A DNA stretch of 9,011 bases from Emcibacter sp. (GCA_027019205.1 JALUWZ010000133.1:1-9011); one strand, 5' to 3'. Numbered from the stretch's first letter, positions 1 to 7,757 are shown. Numbers and translations: made by a program. The notes: a model not told the origin generated them from the sequence alone.

Positions 1-8
1 GCTGATAT

Positions 9-701
9 ATGATCCGCGATTATAAATTTGACAGCCGGGACGCATTATTACGGCACTTGTTGCAGGATGTAATGACCGGACTGTCTTCGGCGCTGGAAAG
101 CCGGGGGCAGGCGTCAATGCTGTTGTCCGGCGGCACGTCCCCCGGGGCGCTTTACCGGATGATGTCGGATCAGGATATCGCCTGGGACAGGATATGGTTC
201 GGGCTGAGCGATGAAAGATGGGTGGCGCCTGATCATCCTGACAGCAATGAAAATCTGGTGCGGCAGACATTACTGACCGGCAGGGCGGCGGCGGCCAATT
301 TTATCGGTCTGAAATCCACGCCGGATGATATTGCTGCCGGACAGGCGGAGACTGAACAGCGGCTTTTGGACCTGCCGCGACCGTTTGATATTGTCCTGCT
401 CGGCATGGGGCTGGACGGGCATAGCGCGTCACTGTTTCCGGATTCTGCCGATGTGGCCGCGGCCCTTGACAATGACAGTAAGGCGCTGTGTCAGCCGGTC
501 CGGCGCGGGGCGGGCGAAATCCCCCGCATGACCATGACCTGCAAGGCCCTGCTTCAATCGCGAGAGATCAAACTGCTGATCTTCGGGGCGGAAAAATGGC
601 AAATTTATCAACAGGCCAGAGCCGCAAAATCAACCGCGCAGCCGGTGAGCTTTATCCTGAATCAGCAGAAAACGCCGGTGTCCGTCTATTGGGCCGCGTA
701 A
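9..701 (+). CDS. pgl: 6-phosphogluconolactonase (DevB/Pgl family)
   Basis: Hydrolyses 6-phospho-D-glucono-1,5-lactone to 6-phosphogluconate in the cytoplasm, the step between glucose-6-phosphate dehydrogenase and the Entner-Doudoroff dehydratase. The 230-residue length is usual for the family. The family motifs are all visible: LSGGTSPGALY (39-49, phosphate-binding loop), WFGLSDERWV (63-72) and GMGLDGHSASLFP (132-144), whose D136 and H138 belong to the catalytic signature. No signal peptide. Only eight bases precede the ATG, so the ribosome binding site cannot be judged; a TGA at 3-5 could be the stop of an upstream gene, and zwf is the expected neighbour (inference). The next gene, edd, starts 11 nt after the stop, so the two are almost certainly co-transcribed. 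Confidence 0.95.
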   Translation: MIRDYKFDSRDALLRHLLQDVMTGLSSALESRGQASMLLSGGTSPGALYRMMSDQDIAWDRIWFGLSDERWVAPDHPDSNENLVRQTLLTGRAAAANFIGLKSTPDDIAAGQAETEQRLLDLPRPFDIVLLGMGLDGHSASLFPDSADVAAALDNDSKALCQPVRRGAGEIPRMTMTCKALLQSREIKLLIFGAEKWQIYQQARAAKSTAQPVSFILNQQKTPVSVYWAA

Positions 702-704
702 GGA
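700..704 (+). promoter_or_regulatory. Ribosome binding site of edd
   Basis: AAGGA lies 8 nt before the ATG at 713 and overlaps the last two bases of the pgl stop codon. It supports 713 as the edd start and suggests translation of the two genes is closely linked. Confidence 0.7.
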
Positions 705-712
705 TATAATAT

Positions 713-2515
713 ATGAATGCAATATTCAGGAAAATAACCAACCGGATTATTGAGCGCAGCCGGAAAAGCCGCCGGGCCTATCTCGGTAAAATTTCTGCTG
801 CCCGGGGACAGGGCCGCCCCCGGGCCGCCCTTGCCTGTGGTAATCTGGCCCATGGCCTTGCCGCCTGCGGCCCGGAGGACAAGGCGGCGCTCGGGACGGA
901 CGAGAAGGCCAATTATGCTATTGTCTCGGCCTATAATGATATGCTGTCGGCCCATCAGCCCTTCCGGGATTTCCCGGATATTATAAAGACAGAGGCCCGC
1001 GCACAGGGGGCCGTTGCCCAGTTTGCCGGCGGGGTTCCGGCAATGTGTGACGGCATCACCCAGGGCCGGGCCGGTATGGAGCTTAGCCTGTTCAGCCGTG
1101 ATGTGATCGCCATGGCGACCGCCATTGCGCTCAGCCATGATATGTTTGACGGCGCCTTTTACCTCGGGGTTTGTGACAAGATCGTCCCGGGGCTTTTGAT
1201 CGGCGCCTTGTCCTTTGGCCATCTGCCGGGGGTTTTTGTTCCGGCGGGTCCGATGGTCTCCGGCCTGCCCAATGCGGAAAAGGCCCGTATCCGCCAGCTT
1301 TATGCCGAAGGAAAAATTGACCGGGCCGGGCTTCTTGAGGCGGAAAGCCGCTCCTATCACAGCCCCGGCACCTGTACCTTTTACGGCACGGCCAATTCAA
1401 ACCAGATGCTGATGGAAATCATGGGTCTGCATCTTCCGGGCAGCAGCTTTGTCAATCCGGGGACAGAAATGCGCGAGGCCATGACCCGGGCCGCTGTCCG
1501 TCAGATCAAGGACAGCCCGCCGCTGGGCGAGATTATTGATGAAAAGGCGCTGGTCAATGGTATGGTTGGTTTGCTGGCCACCGGCGGTTCAACCAATCAC
1601 AGCCTGCATCTGATGGCGATCGGTCACGCTGCCGGAGTGCGGCTGGACTGGCAGGATCTGGCGGATCTGTCGGATGTGGTGCCGCTGCTGGCGCGGATTT
1701 ATCCTAACGGCCTTGCGGATGTCAATCATTTTCAGGCGGCGGGTGGCATGTCATACCTGATGACAGAATTGCGGGCCGCCGGACTATTGCATGATGATGT
1801 CAAAACCGTGACGGGGCCGGGGCTTGACAGCTATTGCAAAGAGGCCTTTCTTGATGATGGTCAAGTGGTCTGGAAGGCGGGTCCGGATCACAGCCATGAT
1901 CGTAACATTCTGCGTCCGGCATCGGACCCTTTCAGTGCGGATGGCGGCATGAAACGGCTGGACGGTAATCTGGGCCGGGCCATGATCAAGACATCGGCGG
2001 TAAAGGAACAGCACCGCAAAGTCACGGCCCCGGCGCTGGTGTTCAATTCTCAGGATGATTTGCTGGCGGCCTATGAACGGGGCGAACTGGAGCGGGATTT
2101 TGTCGCCGTTGTGCGCTTTCAGGGGCCAAAAGCGAATGGCATGCCGGAGCTTCATAAACTGACCCCGCCGCTTGGCGTGTTGCAAGACAGGGGCTTTCAT
2201 GTGGCGCTGGTCACCGATGGCCGGATGTCCGGGGCCTCGGGCAAGGTCCCGGCGGCGATACATCTGACCCCGGAAGCCTTGGACGGCGGCCCGATCAGCC
2301 TTGTTGAGGACGGCGATATGATTGAACTGGATGCCATGGCGGGACGGCTTGCCCTTGATGTTGCGGCGGAGGTGCTGAAAAAACGTATCCCGGCAGAGGT
2401 TGATCTGGCCGAAAATCACACCGGTATGGGCCGGGAGCTGTTCGGGGCCTTTCGCCATGCCGTCGGTTCGGCGGAAAATGGTGCCGGTATATTTACCTGG
2501 GGGAATGAGCTGTGA
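713..2515 (+). CDS. edd: 6-phosphogluconate dehydratase (Edd)
   Basis: Dehydrates 6-phosphogluconate to 2-keto-3-deoxy-6-phosphogluconate (KDPG), the first committed Entner-Doudoroff step, with an iron-sulfur cluster. At 600 residues it matches the usual length, and it can be followed along its whole length against E. coli Edd from memory. The N-terminus (TNRIIERSRKSRRAYL, from residue 9) is typical of Edd rather than of dihydroxyacid dehydratase. Conserved cysteines sit in VPAMCDG (C112), GVCDKIVPG (C154) and GTCTFYGTANSNQ (C221); the last two correspond to the cluster ligands of the ILVD/EDD family. Further family motifs are LLATGGSTNHS (287-297), GPKANGMPELHKL (471-483) and TDGRMSGASGKVP (501-513). 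The stop overlaps the glk GTG start by 4 nt, which indicates translational coupling. A good ribosome binding site supports the start. Confidence 0.97.
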   Translation: MNAIFRKITNRIIERSRKSRRAYLGKISAARGQGRPRAALACGNLAHGLAACGPEDKAALGTDEKANYAIVSAYNDMLSAHQPFRDFPDIIKTEARAQGAVAQFAGGVPAMCDGITQGRAGMELSLFSRDVIAMATAIALSHDMFDGAFYLGVCDKIVPGLLIGALSFGHLPGVFVPAGPMVSGLPNAEKARIRQLYAEGKIDRAGLLEAESRSYHSPGTCTFYGTANSNQMLMEIMGLHLPGSSFVNPGTEMREAMTRAAVRQIKDSPPLGEIIDEKALVNGMVGLLATGGSTNHSLHLMAIGHAAGVRLDWQDLADLSDVVPLLARIYPNGLADVNHFQAAGGMSYLMTELRAAGLLHDDVKTVTGPGLDSYCKEAFLDDGQVVWKAGPDHSHDRNILRPASDPFSADGGMKRLDGNLGRAMIKTSAVKEQHRKVTAPALVFNSQDDLLAAYERGELERDFVAVVRFQGPKANGMPELHKLTPPLGVLQDRGFHVALVTDGRMSGASGKVPAAIHLTPEALDGGPISLVEDGDMIELDAMAGRLALDVAAEVLKKRIPAEVDLAENHTGMGRELFGAFRHAVGSAENGAGIFTWGNEL

Positions 2516-3477
2516 CCGGTGACAGCCCCGTACTGGTGGCAGATATTGGCGGAACCAATGCCCGTTTTGCCTTAGCGCAATTGGCGGACAGGATAAGCTT
2601 GAGCCAGATAAAAATTCTGTCGACCGGGGATTATAACAGTCTTCAGGCAGCGGTTGCGGCCTATCTTTCGCAAACAGGCGCCCGGCCCCGCATGGCCTCT
2701 ATTGCTGTGGCCGGGCCGGTGGTCGGTGATCAGGTCCGGATGACCAACTGTCCGTGGGCTTTCCGGCGCTCGTCACTCGCGGCTGACCTCACTATGGATC
2801 AGGTCACGCTATTGAATGATTTTGAGGCGATTGCCAGTGCCCTGCCCTGCCTTGGCGAGGATGATCTGTTGAAAATCGGCCCGGGGGCCATACAGGAGGG
2901 CGGCAACAAGATTGTTCTTGGCCCCGGTACCGGCATTGGTGTCGCGGCGATAACCGCTGTTGGTGACGATGGCTGGAAAGTGCTGACCAGCGAAGGCGGC
3001 CATGTCGGCTTTGCCCCGGCGGATGATCTCGAACGGCAAATCCTGCGGACGGTTAAATATAAATATCCCCGGGTTTCGGTGGAACGGGTGATCTCCGGAC
3101 AGGGCTTCGCCACCCTGCATCAGGCCCTTGCCACCTTGCGCGGGGAAGAGGTGGCGCCATTAAGCCCCAAAGAGATTACCCGCCGCGCCCTTGACAATCC
3201 GGCGGGCCATTGTGGGCAGGTGGTTGATATTTTCTGTGGCATCCTCGGGACTTTTGCCGGTGATATGGCGGTGACCTTCAATGCCACCGGCGGGGTTTAT
3301 CTCGCCGGCGGCATTCTGCCCAAAATTCAGGAATTTTTCCTCGCCAGCCGCTTCCGCAGCCGGTTCGAGGACAAGGGGCGGCTGACCTATATCAGGGATA
3401 TTCCGACCCTGCAAATTACGGCCAAACAACCGGCGCTGATCGGGGCCGCCGCCCGTATTCAGGGACATTATTATTGA
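2512..3477 (+). CDS. glk: Glucokinase (bacterial Glk family, PF02685 type)
   Basis: Phosphorylates glucose to glucose 6-phosphate with ATP, feeding the Entner-Doudoroff enzymes of the same operon. It has 321 residues, the same length as E. coli Glk, and aligns end to end. Visible motifs are VADIGGTNARFAL (9-21, phosphate loop), LLNDFEAIASALP (100-112, with D103 as catalytic base by analogy), GPGTGIGVA (137-145), SEGGHVGFAP (160-169) and GGVYLAGGILPK (260-271). It is the non-ROK type: the ROK zinc-binding cysteine cluster is absent. The start is GTG at 2512, whose GTGA overlaps the edd TGA; a G-rich stretch at 2499-2504 is a possible weak ribosome binding site, so translation probably depends on coupling to edd. 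Having a glucokinase in the operon suggests free glucose is imported without a phosphotransferase system (inference). Confidence 0.95.
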   Translation: MTGDSPVLVADIGGTNARFALAQLADRISLSQIKILSTGDYNSLQAAVAAYLSQTGARPRMASIAVAGPVVGDQVRMTNCPWAFRRSSLAADLTMDQVTLLNDFEAIASALPCLGEDDLLKIGPGAIQEGGNKIVLGPGTGIGVAAITAVGDDGWKVLTSEGGHVGFAPADDLERQILRTVKYKYPRVSVERVISGQGFATLHQALATLRGEEVAPLSPKEITRRALDNPAGHCGQVVDIFCGILGTFAGDMAVTFNATGGVYLAGGILPKIQEFFLASRFRSRFEDKGRLTYIRDIPTLQITAKQPALIGAAARIQGHYY

Positions 3478-3495
3478 GATGAAGAAAGAGAGAAT

Positions 3496-4065
3496 ATGAG
3501 CCACCAGAATTTGAAATTCAACAGCCTGCTTGCGGGCGTAACGGTTATTCCGGTAATGGTGATCAACACACTGGCGGAGGCGGTGCCGATGGCCCGTGAT
3601 CTGGTGGCCCGAGGCTACCGGGTACTGGAAATCACCCTGCGGACCGATTGCGCCCTTCGGGCGGTGAAGGACATCATTGCCGCCGTTCCAGATGCCGTGG
3701 TCGGGGTGGGTACGGTGACGGACGGGGAACAGCTGCGCGAGGCCCATGATGCCGGGGCGGTCTTTGCCGTCAGCCCGGGATCAACCGACAGCCTGATCAG
3801 GGCGGCGGAAGAGGTGCCAATCCCGCTGCTGCCCGGTGTCGCGACCGCGAGCGAGGCGATGAAATTGCGCGAAGCCGGTTATCGTTATCTGAAATTATTT
3901 CCGGCAGAGGCGGCGGGCGGACGGGCGCTGCTTAAATCCCTGAATGGTCCGCTGCCTGATTTGAAATTCTGCCCGACCGGTGGCATAACAGAGGAAACTG
4001 CGCCGGATTATCTAAAATTACCCAATGTGATCTGCGTGGGCGGTTCATGGATGCAGTCAAAATAA
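3496..4065 (+). CDS. eda: KDPG aldolase (Eda), C-terminally shortened
   Basis: Cleaves 2-keto-3-deoxy-6-phosphogluconate to pyruvate and glyceraldehyde 3-phosphate through a Schiff base. The catalytic set is present at the same numbers as in E. coli Eda: E45 and R49 in VLEITLRT (43-50), T73 in VGVGTV, and the Schiff-base lysine K133 in YLKLFPAE (131-138). The phosphate-binding CPTGG (159-163) and GGSW (182-185) are also there. The protein is only 189 residues against about 205-215 for the family. It ends MQSK right after GGSW, where relatives continue with roughly 25 residues forming the last helix of the (beta/alpha)8 barrel. The gap to the next gene is 16 nt, so there is no room for the missing part. 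A purine-rich stretch at 3481-3494 serves as ribosome binding site. Substrate assignment is secure from motifs and operon; whether the short form is fully active is not known. Confidence 0.9.
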   Translation: MSHQNLKFNSLLAGVTVIPVMVINTLAEAVPMARDLVARGYRVLEITLRTDCALRAVKDIIAAVPDAVVGVGTVTDGEQLREAHDAGAVFAVSPGSTDSLIRAAEEVPIPLLPGVATASEAMKLREAGYRYLKLFPAEAAGGRALLKSLNGPLPDLKFCPTGGITEETAPDYLKLPNVICVGGSWMQSK

Positions 4066-4068
4066 TCT

Positions 4069-4073
4069 GAGGA
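4069..4073 (+). promoter_or_regulatory. Ribosome binding site of the PEPC-like gene
   Basis: GAGGA lies 8 nt before the ATG at 4082, in the short gap after the eda stop. It supports independent initiation of the PEPC-like protein at 4082, although its frame is open upstream to the stop at 4028-4030. Confidence 0.7.
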
Positions 4074-4081
4074 AACTGTCA

Positions 4082-6901
4082 ATGCCCGACCCTGAATCAC
4101 TTGTTGCCAGCCTGTCTGATGAACTGGATCAATGCCGCAGGGTGTCCGGGGAAACACCGCTGGTCAATCCCTATCAGCAAATGTCTTACCGGCTGCTGAA
4201 ACGGATGAAGGCCGGGGCGTTGCCGGGGGCCGAGGTTGATGATCTGCTGGCGACCCTCGGGGTGGAAAGTTTTCTGTCGCGCGGGCGTCGGGCGCAGGCC
4301 TATCTGAAAGAAACAGATCCGGGCAAGAACCGGGCCGGACTGCGGGTCCTCCTGACAGAGGCCACAAAGGGCCGGAGCTTCGCCGAATTTCAAAGCCTTG
4401 TCGGACGCGAGCTGGCCGGTTTTGTCATCACCGGTCATCCGACCTTTGGATTCAGCAGTGGACAATATGAGATACTGGCGGGTCTGGTGGCGGGCGCATT
4501 ATCCCCGGAACAGGCCCGGCAGAAAATCATCACCTGCGAGGACCGCCCGGATGCGGGACTTACCCTTGACTATGAATTTGAACAGTCCGCGCGCGCCTTG
4601 CTGAATTTACAGCAGGCGATAGCCGTGCTGTATGAGGTGGCGTTTGCGGTTGCCCGTGCCGCCTATCCCAAAGACTGGAAATCCCTTGATCTCAAGCTGG
4701 CCTCAACGGCGAGCTGGGTTGGTTTCGATGTTGACGGGCGCGATGATATCACCTGGATGACCAGCGTCAGCTTTCGCACCCGGATGGCCCATCGTCAATG
4801 CGCGCTTTATCAGGAGAAGTGGCAGGCTATCTCCGGCAATGATAAAATAGCCGCTTTGCTGGGGCGGTTGAAAAAGCTTTTTGCCGATGATCTTGAGCTT
4901 ATTCCCGGCGGGGATATGGATGTGGAAGCTGTCCGGGCCTATGCCCGCCATCTGGTGTCAAGCCGCAAAGAGGATGTTGATTTACCCGGACAGATCATGG
5001 CGGAACTGGATGGTTTGATTGCCCATAATCCGGATGATACGGTTGCGCCGCTGATGATCTTCCGGGCGATTTTCGCCAATTTCAGAACGGGGTTTTCCCA
5101 TATTCACTTCCGGCTTAACGCGGTGCAGCTGCATAATGCGATCCGCCCGATGGTGGCGATGGAAAAAGACCCCGATGATGCCACGAGCCGACGGCGCTAT
5201 ATGCAGAAGGCCAGTCTTTTGCTGGATAATATCACGCCGCAGACTATTGGCTATGAAACAATTTTCCATGAACAGACCACGGCCCGGCGGCTGTTTATGA
5301 TTGTGGCCCAATTCCTGAAATATATTGACGGGGACAGCCCGGTCCGCTTTCTGATTGCCGAATCCGATACGCCCTTCACCGTGCTGGCGGCGCTGTGCTA
5401 TGCCAAGCTGTTCGGGGTGGAGGACAAGGTCGATATTTCGCCGTTATTTGAAACCGATCAGGCGCTGATTCGCGGGGCCGAGGTCATTGAGGAACTGCTG
5501 GAAAATCCGCATTATTTTGCCTATGTCAAGAAACGCGGGCGGTTATGTATTCAGGCCGGCTATTCCGATGCGGGGCGTTATCTCGGACAGGTGGCGGCGG
5601 GGCTTGCCATCGAACGCTTGCGGATCAAGGTCGCCGAACTCTGGCAGAAATTCGATCTTGCCGATGTCGAGCTGGTGATTTTCGATACCGGCGGGGAAAG
5701 TGTCGGGCGCGGCGGTCATCCGGACGGTTTTGCCGGGCGGCTTGATTATATGCACACGCCCGAGGCCCGGCGTCTGGTGCGGAAACTGAATATCCCCTAC
5801 AAGCAGGAATTCAGCCTTCAGGGCGGGGACGGTTATCTGTGGCTTTATACCCCTGACCTCGCCCTTGCCACCTTGAGCCGGGTGATGGAAAATATCCTGA
5901 CTCCGCCCGATGCGGCCCCTGATCCCTTCTATGAGAATACCGACTGGTCGCTGGATTTCTTCCTGACGGTCAAGGATTATAACGGGGCCATTTCCGCCGA
6001 CCCTGATTTTATGCAGCTGATTTCCATTCTGGGGACCGATATTGCCTATCCCTCAGGCTCGCGCATGACCCTGCGTCAGGATGAGGGGGTGGCCCATCGC
6101 CCGCTGGAGAAACTGTCACAAATCCGGGCTATTCCCAATAATATGCTGCTTCATCAGCTGGGCTATCTTGCCAACAGCATGGGCGGGGTCGGCACCGCGA
6201 TCAAGCAGGATGGTCACGGCTTCTGGAAAATCTATGGTAAATCGCCGCGCCTGCGCCATATCATGACCCTTGTCATGGCGGCGGTGGATGTGTCGGACGG
6301 TGATTTCCTCGGCGCCTATTCGTCTCTGTTCAGGCCGCGCTACTGGATGCATTGCGCCCGGTATGAGGCGGAAAGCCATGATCATAACCGGATGCTCCGG
6401 CTGGCCGATATGATGGAAAAACACGGGGTTTATGAAGGTCTTAACCGGATAGAGCTGACCCTCAGAGAAGATCTGATGTATCTGCGTGATGCGATAAAGC
6501 ACCGGGAGGTGGTATCGGCCCCCTATCCCCTGAACCCGGCGGAACGTCACCATTACACCCTGCTTCATGTGATCAGAATTGCCCTGATACAGCGTATATT
6601 CCTGCTGATCACCCGGATTCCACGCTTTCGCGATCATAAGGGCTTGAGCGTCGATGATCTGATCCTGCGGATTTTACGCTTTCAGATTTCGCCAACCATC
6701 CTGCTGCTGCGCGAGATTTTCCCGCTTGAGGGGGCCTATGATATTGATCCGGCCAATCCGGAAAAGATCAGCTTTTCCAGCGATGACATGCAGGGCTATA
6801 AATATGAAAACCGGGAAATTTTTGACGAGATCGAAACTGTTTACAATCAAATCAGAAAAATCTCGCAGTCGCTTTCGGCTTTCCTCGGGGCTATAGGTTA
6901 A
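4082..6901 (+). CDS. Phosphoenolpyruvate carboxylase-family protein (ppc-like) with degenerate catalytic motifs
   Basis: A 939-residue cytoplasmic protein recognisable as a PEPC homologue (PF00311 type) by landmarks in the right order. These are ITGHPTF (117-122, PEPC TAHPTE), SWVGFDVDG (211-219, PEPC GxWxGGDRDGN), SPLFET (453-458), GYSDAGR (493-499, PEPC GYSDSxKD), FDTGGESVGRGG (534-545, PEPC FHGRGGxxGRGG), LQGGDG (579-584, PEPC EQGE) and SGSR/IRAIP (658-685). True PEPC makes oxaloacetate from PEP and bicarbonate. Compared with E. coli PEPC as I recall it, the likely metal ligands (E457, D496), the first histidine (H119) and the second GRGG arginine (R543) remain. The essential HGRGG His and Arg are Asp and Gly, the DIRQ arginine is absent (FRLNAVQLH, 343-351), FAKAD has become MAAVD, and the C-terminal RNTG is gone. 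It is also longer than the E. coli enzyme (about 880). Last gene of the Entner-Doudoroff operon. Family membership is fairly secure; PEPC activity is doubtful and the function unknown. Confidence 0.85.
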   Translation: MPDPESLVASLSDELDQCRRVSGETPLVNPYQQMSYRLLKRMKAGALPGAEVDDLLATLGVESFLSRGRRAQAYLKETDPGKNRAGLRVLLTEATKGRSFAEFQSLVGRELAGFVITGHPTFGFSSGQYEILAGLVAGALSPEQARQKIITCEDRPDAGLTLDYEFEQSARALLNLQQAIAVLYEVAFAVARAAYPKDWKSLDLKLASTASWVGFDVDGRDDITWMTSVSFRTRMAHRQCALYQEKWQAISGNDKIAALLGRLKKLFADDLELIPGGDMDVEAVRAYARHLVSSRKEDVDLPGQIMAELDGLIAHNPDDTVAPLMIFRAIFANFRTGFSHIHFRLNAVQLHNAIRPMVAMEKDPDDATSRRRYMQKASLLLDNITPQTIGYETIFHEQTTARRLFMIVAQFLKYIDGDSPVRFLIAESDTPFTVLAALCYAKLFGVEDKVDISPLFETDQALIRGAEVIEELLENPHYFAYVKKRGRLCIQAGYSDAGRYLGQVAAGLAIERLRIKVAELWQKFDLADVELVIFDTGGESVGRGGHPDGFAGRLDYMHTPEARRLVRKLNIPYKQEFSLQGGDGYLWLYTPDLALATLSRVMENILTPPDAAPDPFYENTDWSLDFFLTVKDYNGAISADPDFMQLISILGTDIAYPSGSRMTLRQDEGVAHRPLEKLSQIRAIPNNMLLHQLGYLANSMGGVGTAIKQDGHGFWKIYGKSPRLRHIMTLVMAAVDVSDGDFLGAYSSLFRPRYWMHCARYEAESHDHNRMLRLADMMEKHGVYEGLNRIELTLREDLMYLRDAIKHREVVSAPYPLNPAERHHYTLLHVIRIALIQRIFLLITRIPRFRDHKGLSVDDLILRILRFQISPTILLLREIFPLEGAYDIDPANPEKISFSSDDMQGYKYENREIFDEIETVYNQIRKISQSLSAFLGAIG

Positions 6902-7677
6902 TTCTTTGTCGTTTGGTTTTTGGCCGGCATCAGCCGGAACAGCCGGTCAAACAGCCATTCGGGCAGGAAACGCACCATTGCCCCGTATATCAGGCTTAAC
7001 TGCCACGGGAAGGTGATGCGCGCCTGATTTCTTTCCAACCCCCGGCGCAGCGCCCGGATCGCTTTATCACTTTCCATCAGGAACGGCATGGGGAAAGTAT
7101 TGCCCGCCGTCATCGGGCTTTTGACATAGCCCGGACAGACGACATTGATTTCGATGCCATGACGGGCATATAACCCCCTGAGCGCCTCGCCATAGGCCTT
7201 GACACAGGCCTTGCTGGTGGAATAGGCGGGCGAGCCGGGCAGGCCGTGATAACCGGCGAGCGAGGATATAATGGCAATCTGGCCACGCCCGCGTGGTTGC
7301 ATCAGGCGGATCGCCGGATGGACCGTATTGAATACGCCGCCGACATTGATATCGTAAATCTGCCGGACGTGATTGCCAAGGTCCATTTCAGTCGTGAAAC
7401 CAATCCCGATCCCGGCATTGGCCACCACAAGGTCAAGGGCGGACATCCCGTCACATTCTGTTATCCAGTCGGCCATGGCCTTTTCATCACTGACATCAAT
7501 CAGGTCCGCATGGACGGTGGCCCCGCAGGACCGGCAATCTTCTGCCACCTCATCCAGCCGGGTCTCGTTACGCCCGCACAGGAACAGGGTGATGCCCGCC
7601 GCCGCATAGTTCCGGGCGAGTTCGGCGCCAAGGCCGCTGCTTGCCCCGGTAACAAGAATGGATTTTGGATTTTTCAT
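6898..7677 (-). CDS. Short-chain dehydrogenase/reductase (SDR), classical type
   Basis: A 259-residue NAD(P)-dependent oxidoreductase of the classical SDR family. The Rossmann cofactor loop TGASSGLG is at 10-17, an acidic DLIDVSD at 58-64, the structural NAG at 87-89, and the catalytic tetrad is complete: N111, S139 (IISSLAG), Y152 and K156 (YSTSK). CPGYVKSPM (181-189) is the usual segment after the active site. CGRN at 34-37, with an arginine after the second strand, leans to NADPH (inference). The tail from about 222 (FPWQLSLIYGAMVRFLPEWL) is hydrophobic and aromatic, as in SDRs acting on lipids at a membrane surface, but the substrate cannot be named. The ATG at 7677 has AGGA about 10 nt upstream. 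It is transcribed towards the Entner-Doudoroff operon, its stop overlapping that of the PEPC-like gene, and divergently from yicC. No sign that it belongs to either pathway. Confidence 0.92.
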   Translation of the reverse strand: MKNPKSILVTGASSGLGAELARNYAAAGITLFLCGRNETRLDEVAEDCRSCGATVHADLIDVSDEKAMADWITECDGMSALDLVVANAGIGIGFTTEMDLGNHVRQIYDINVGGVFNTVHPAIRLMQPRGRGQIAIISSLAGYHGLPGSPAYSTSKACVKAYGEALRGLYARHGIEINVVCPGYVKSPMTAGNTFPMPFLMESDKAIRALRRGLERNQARITFPWQLSLIYGAMVRFLPEWLFDRLFRLMPAKNQTTKN

Positions 7678-7757
7678 CTGAGGGTATTCCTGCTATAGCT
7701 ATCCTTCGGTAACCATAACCCGGTAACGCTAACAATGAAATATGAAAAGTCAAAGCC
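7678..7757. promoter_or_regulatory. Divergent promoter region between the SDR gene and yicC
   Basis: Eighty bases separate the two divergent starts, so promoters for both genes should lie here or just inside the opposing gene. The clearest signals are an AT-rich palindrome GCTATAGC at 7692-7699, which could supply a -10-like TATAGC on either strand, and the tandem repeat at 7707-7733. I could not find convincing -35 partners at standard spacing, so no promoter is placed precisely. Confidence 0.4.
7707..7733. repeat. Imperfect 13-bp tandem direct repeat, candidate operator
   Basis: CGGTAACCATAAC (7707-7719) and CGGTAACGCTAAC (7721-7733) match at 11 of 13 positions and are separated by one C, giving a 14-bp period. 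TAAC occurs four times at 6, 8 and 6-bp steps. The location between two divergent genes suggests a regulator-binding site, by inference only. Confidence 0.5.

Noticed and set aside
1784..2458. A 224-codon minus-strand frame inside edd, and a similar one at 686-1360
   Set aside because: Both are shadows of the strongly conserved edd reading frame; their translations show no domain I recognise.
4057..4084. Possible programmed +1 shift at AAAATAA that would fuse Eda to the PEPC-like protein
   Set aside because: The PEPC-like frame is open upstream through this point, so one shift would fuse the two. However, a good ribosome binding site and ATG at 4082 explain its translation, and AAAATAA is not a known efficient +1 signal.
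6902..6970. CCGG-rich repeats just after the operon end as a hairpin terminator
   Set aside because: The CAGCCGG copies are direct rather than inverted repeats, no T-run follows, and they lie within SDR coding sequence.
7664..7699. Sigma-70 promoter for yicC using TTGGAT and TATAGC
   Set aside because: The spacing is about 23 bp, too long for a standard promoter, and alternative -35 matches are poor.
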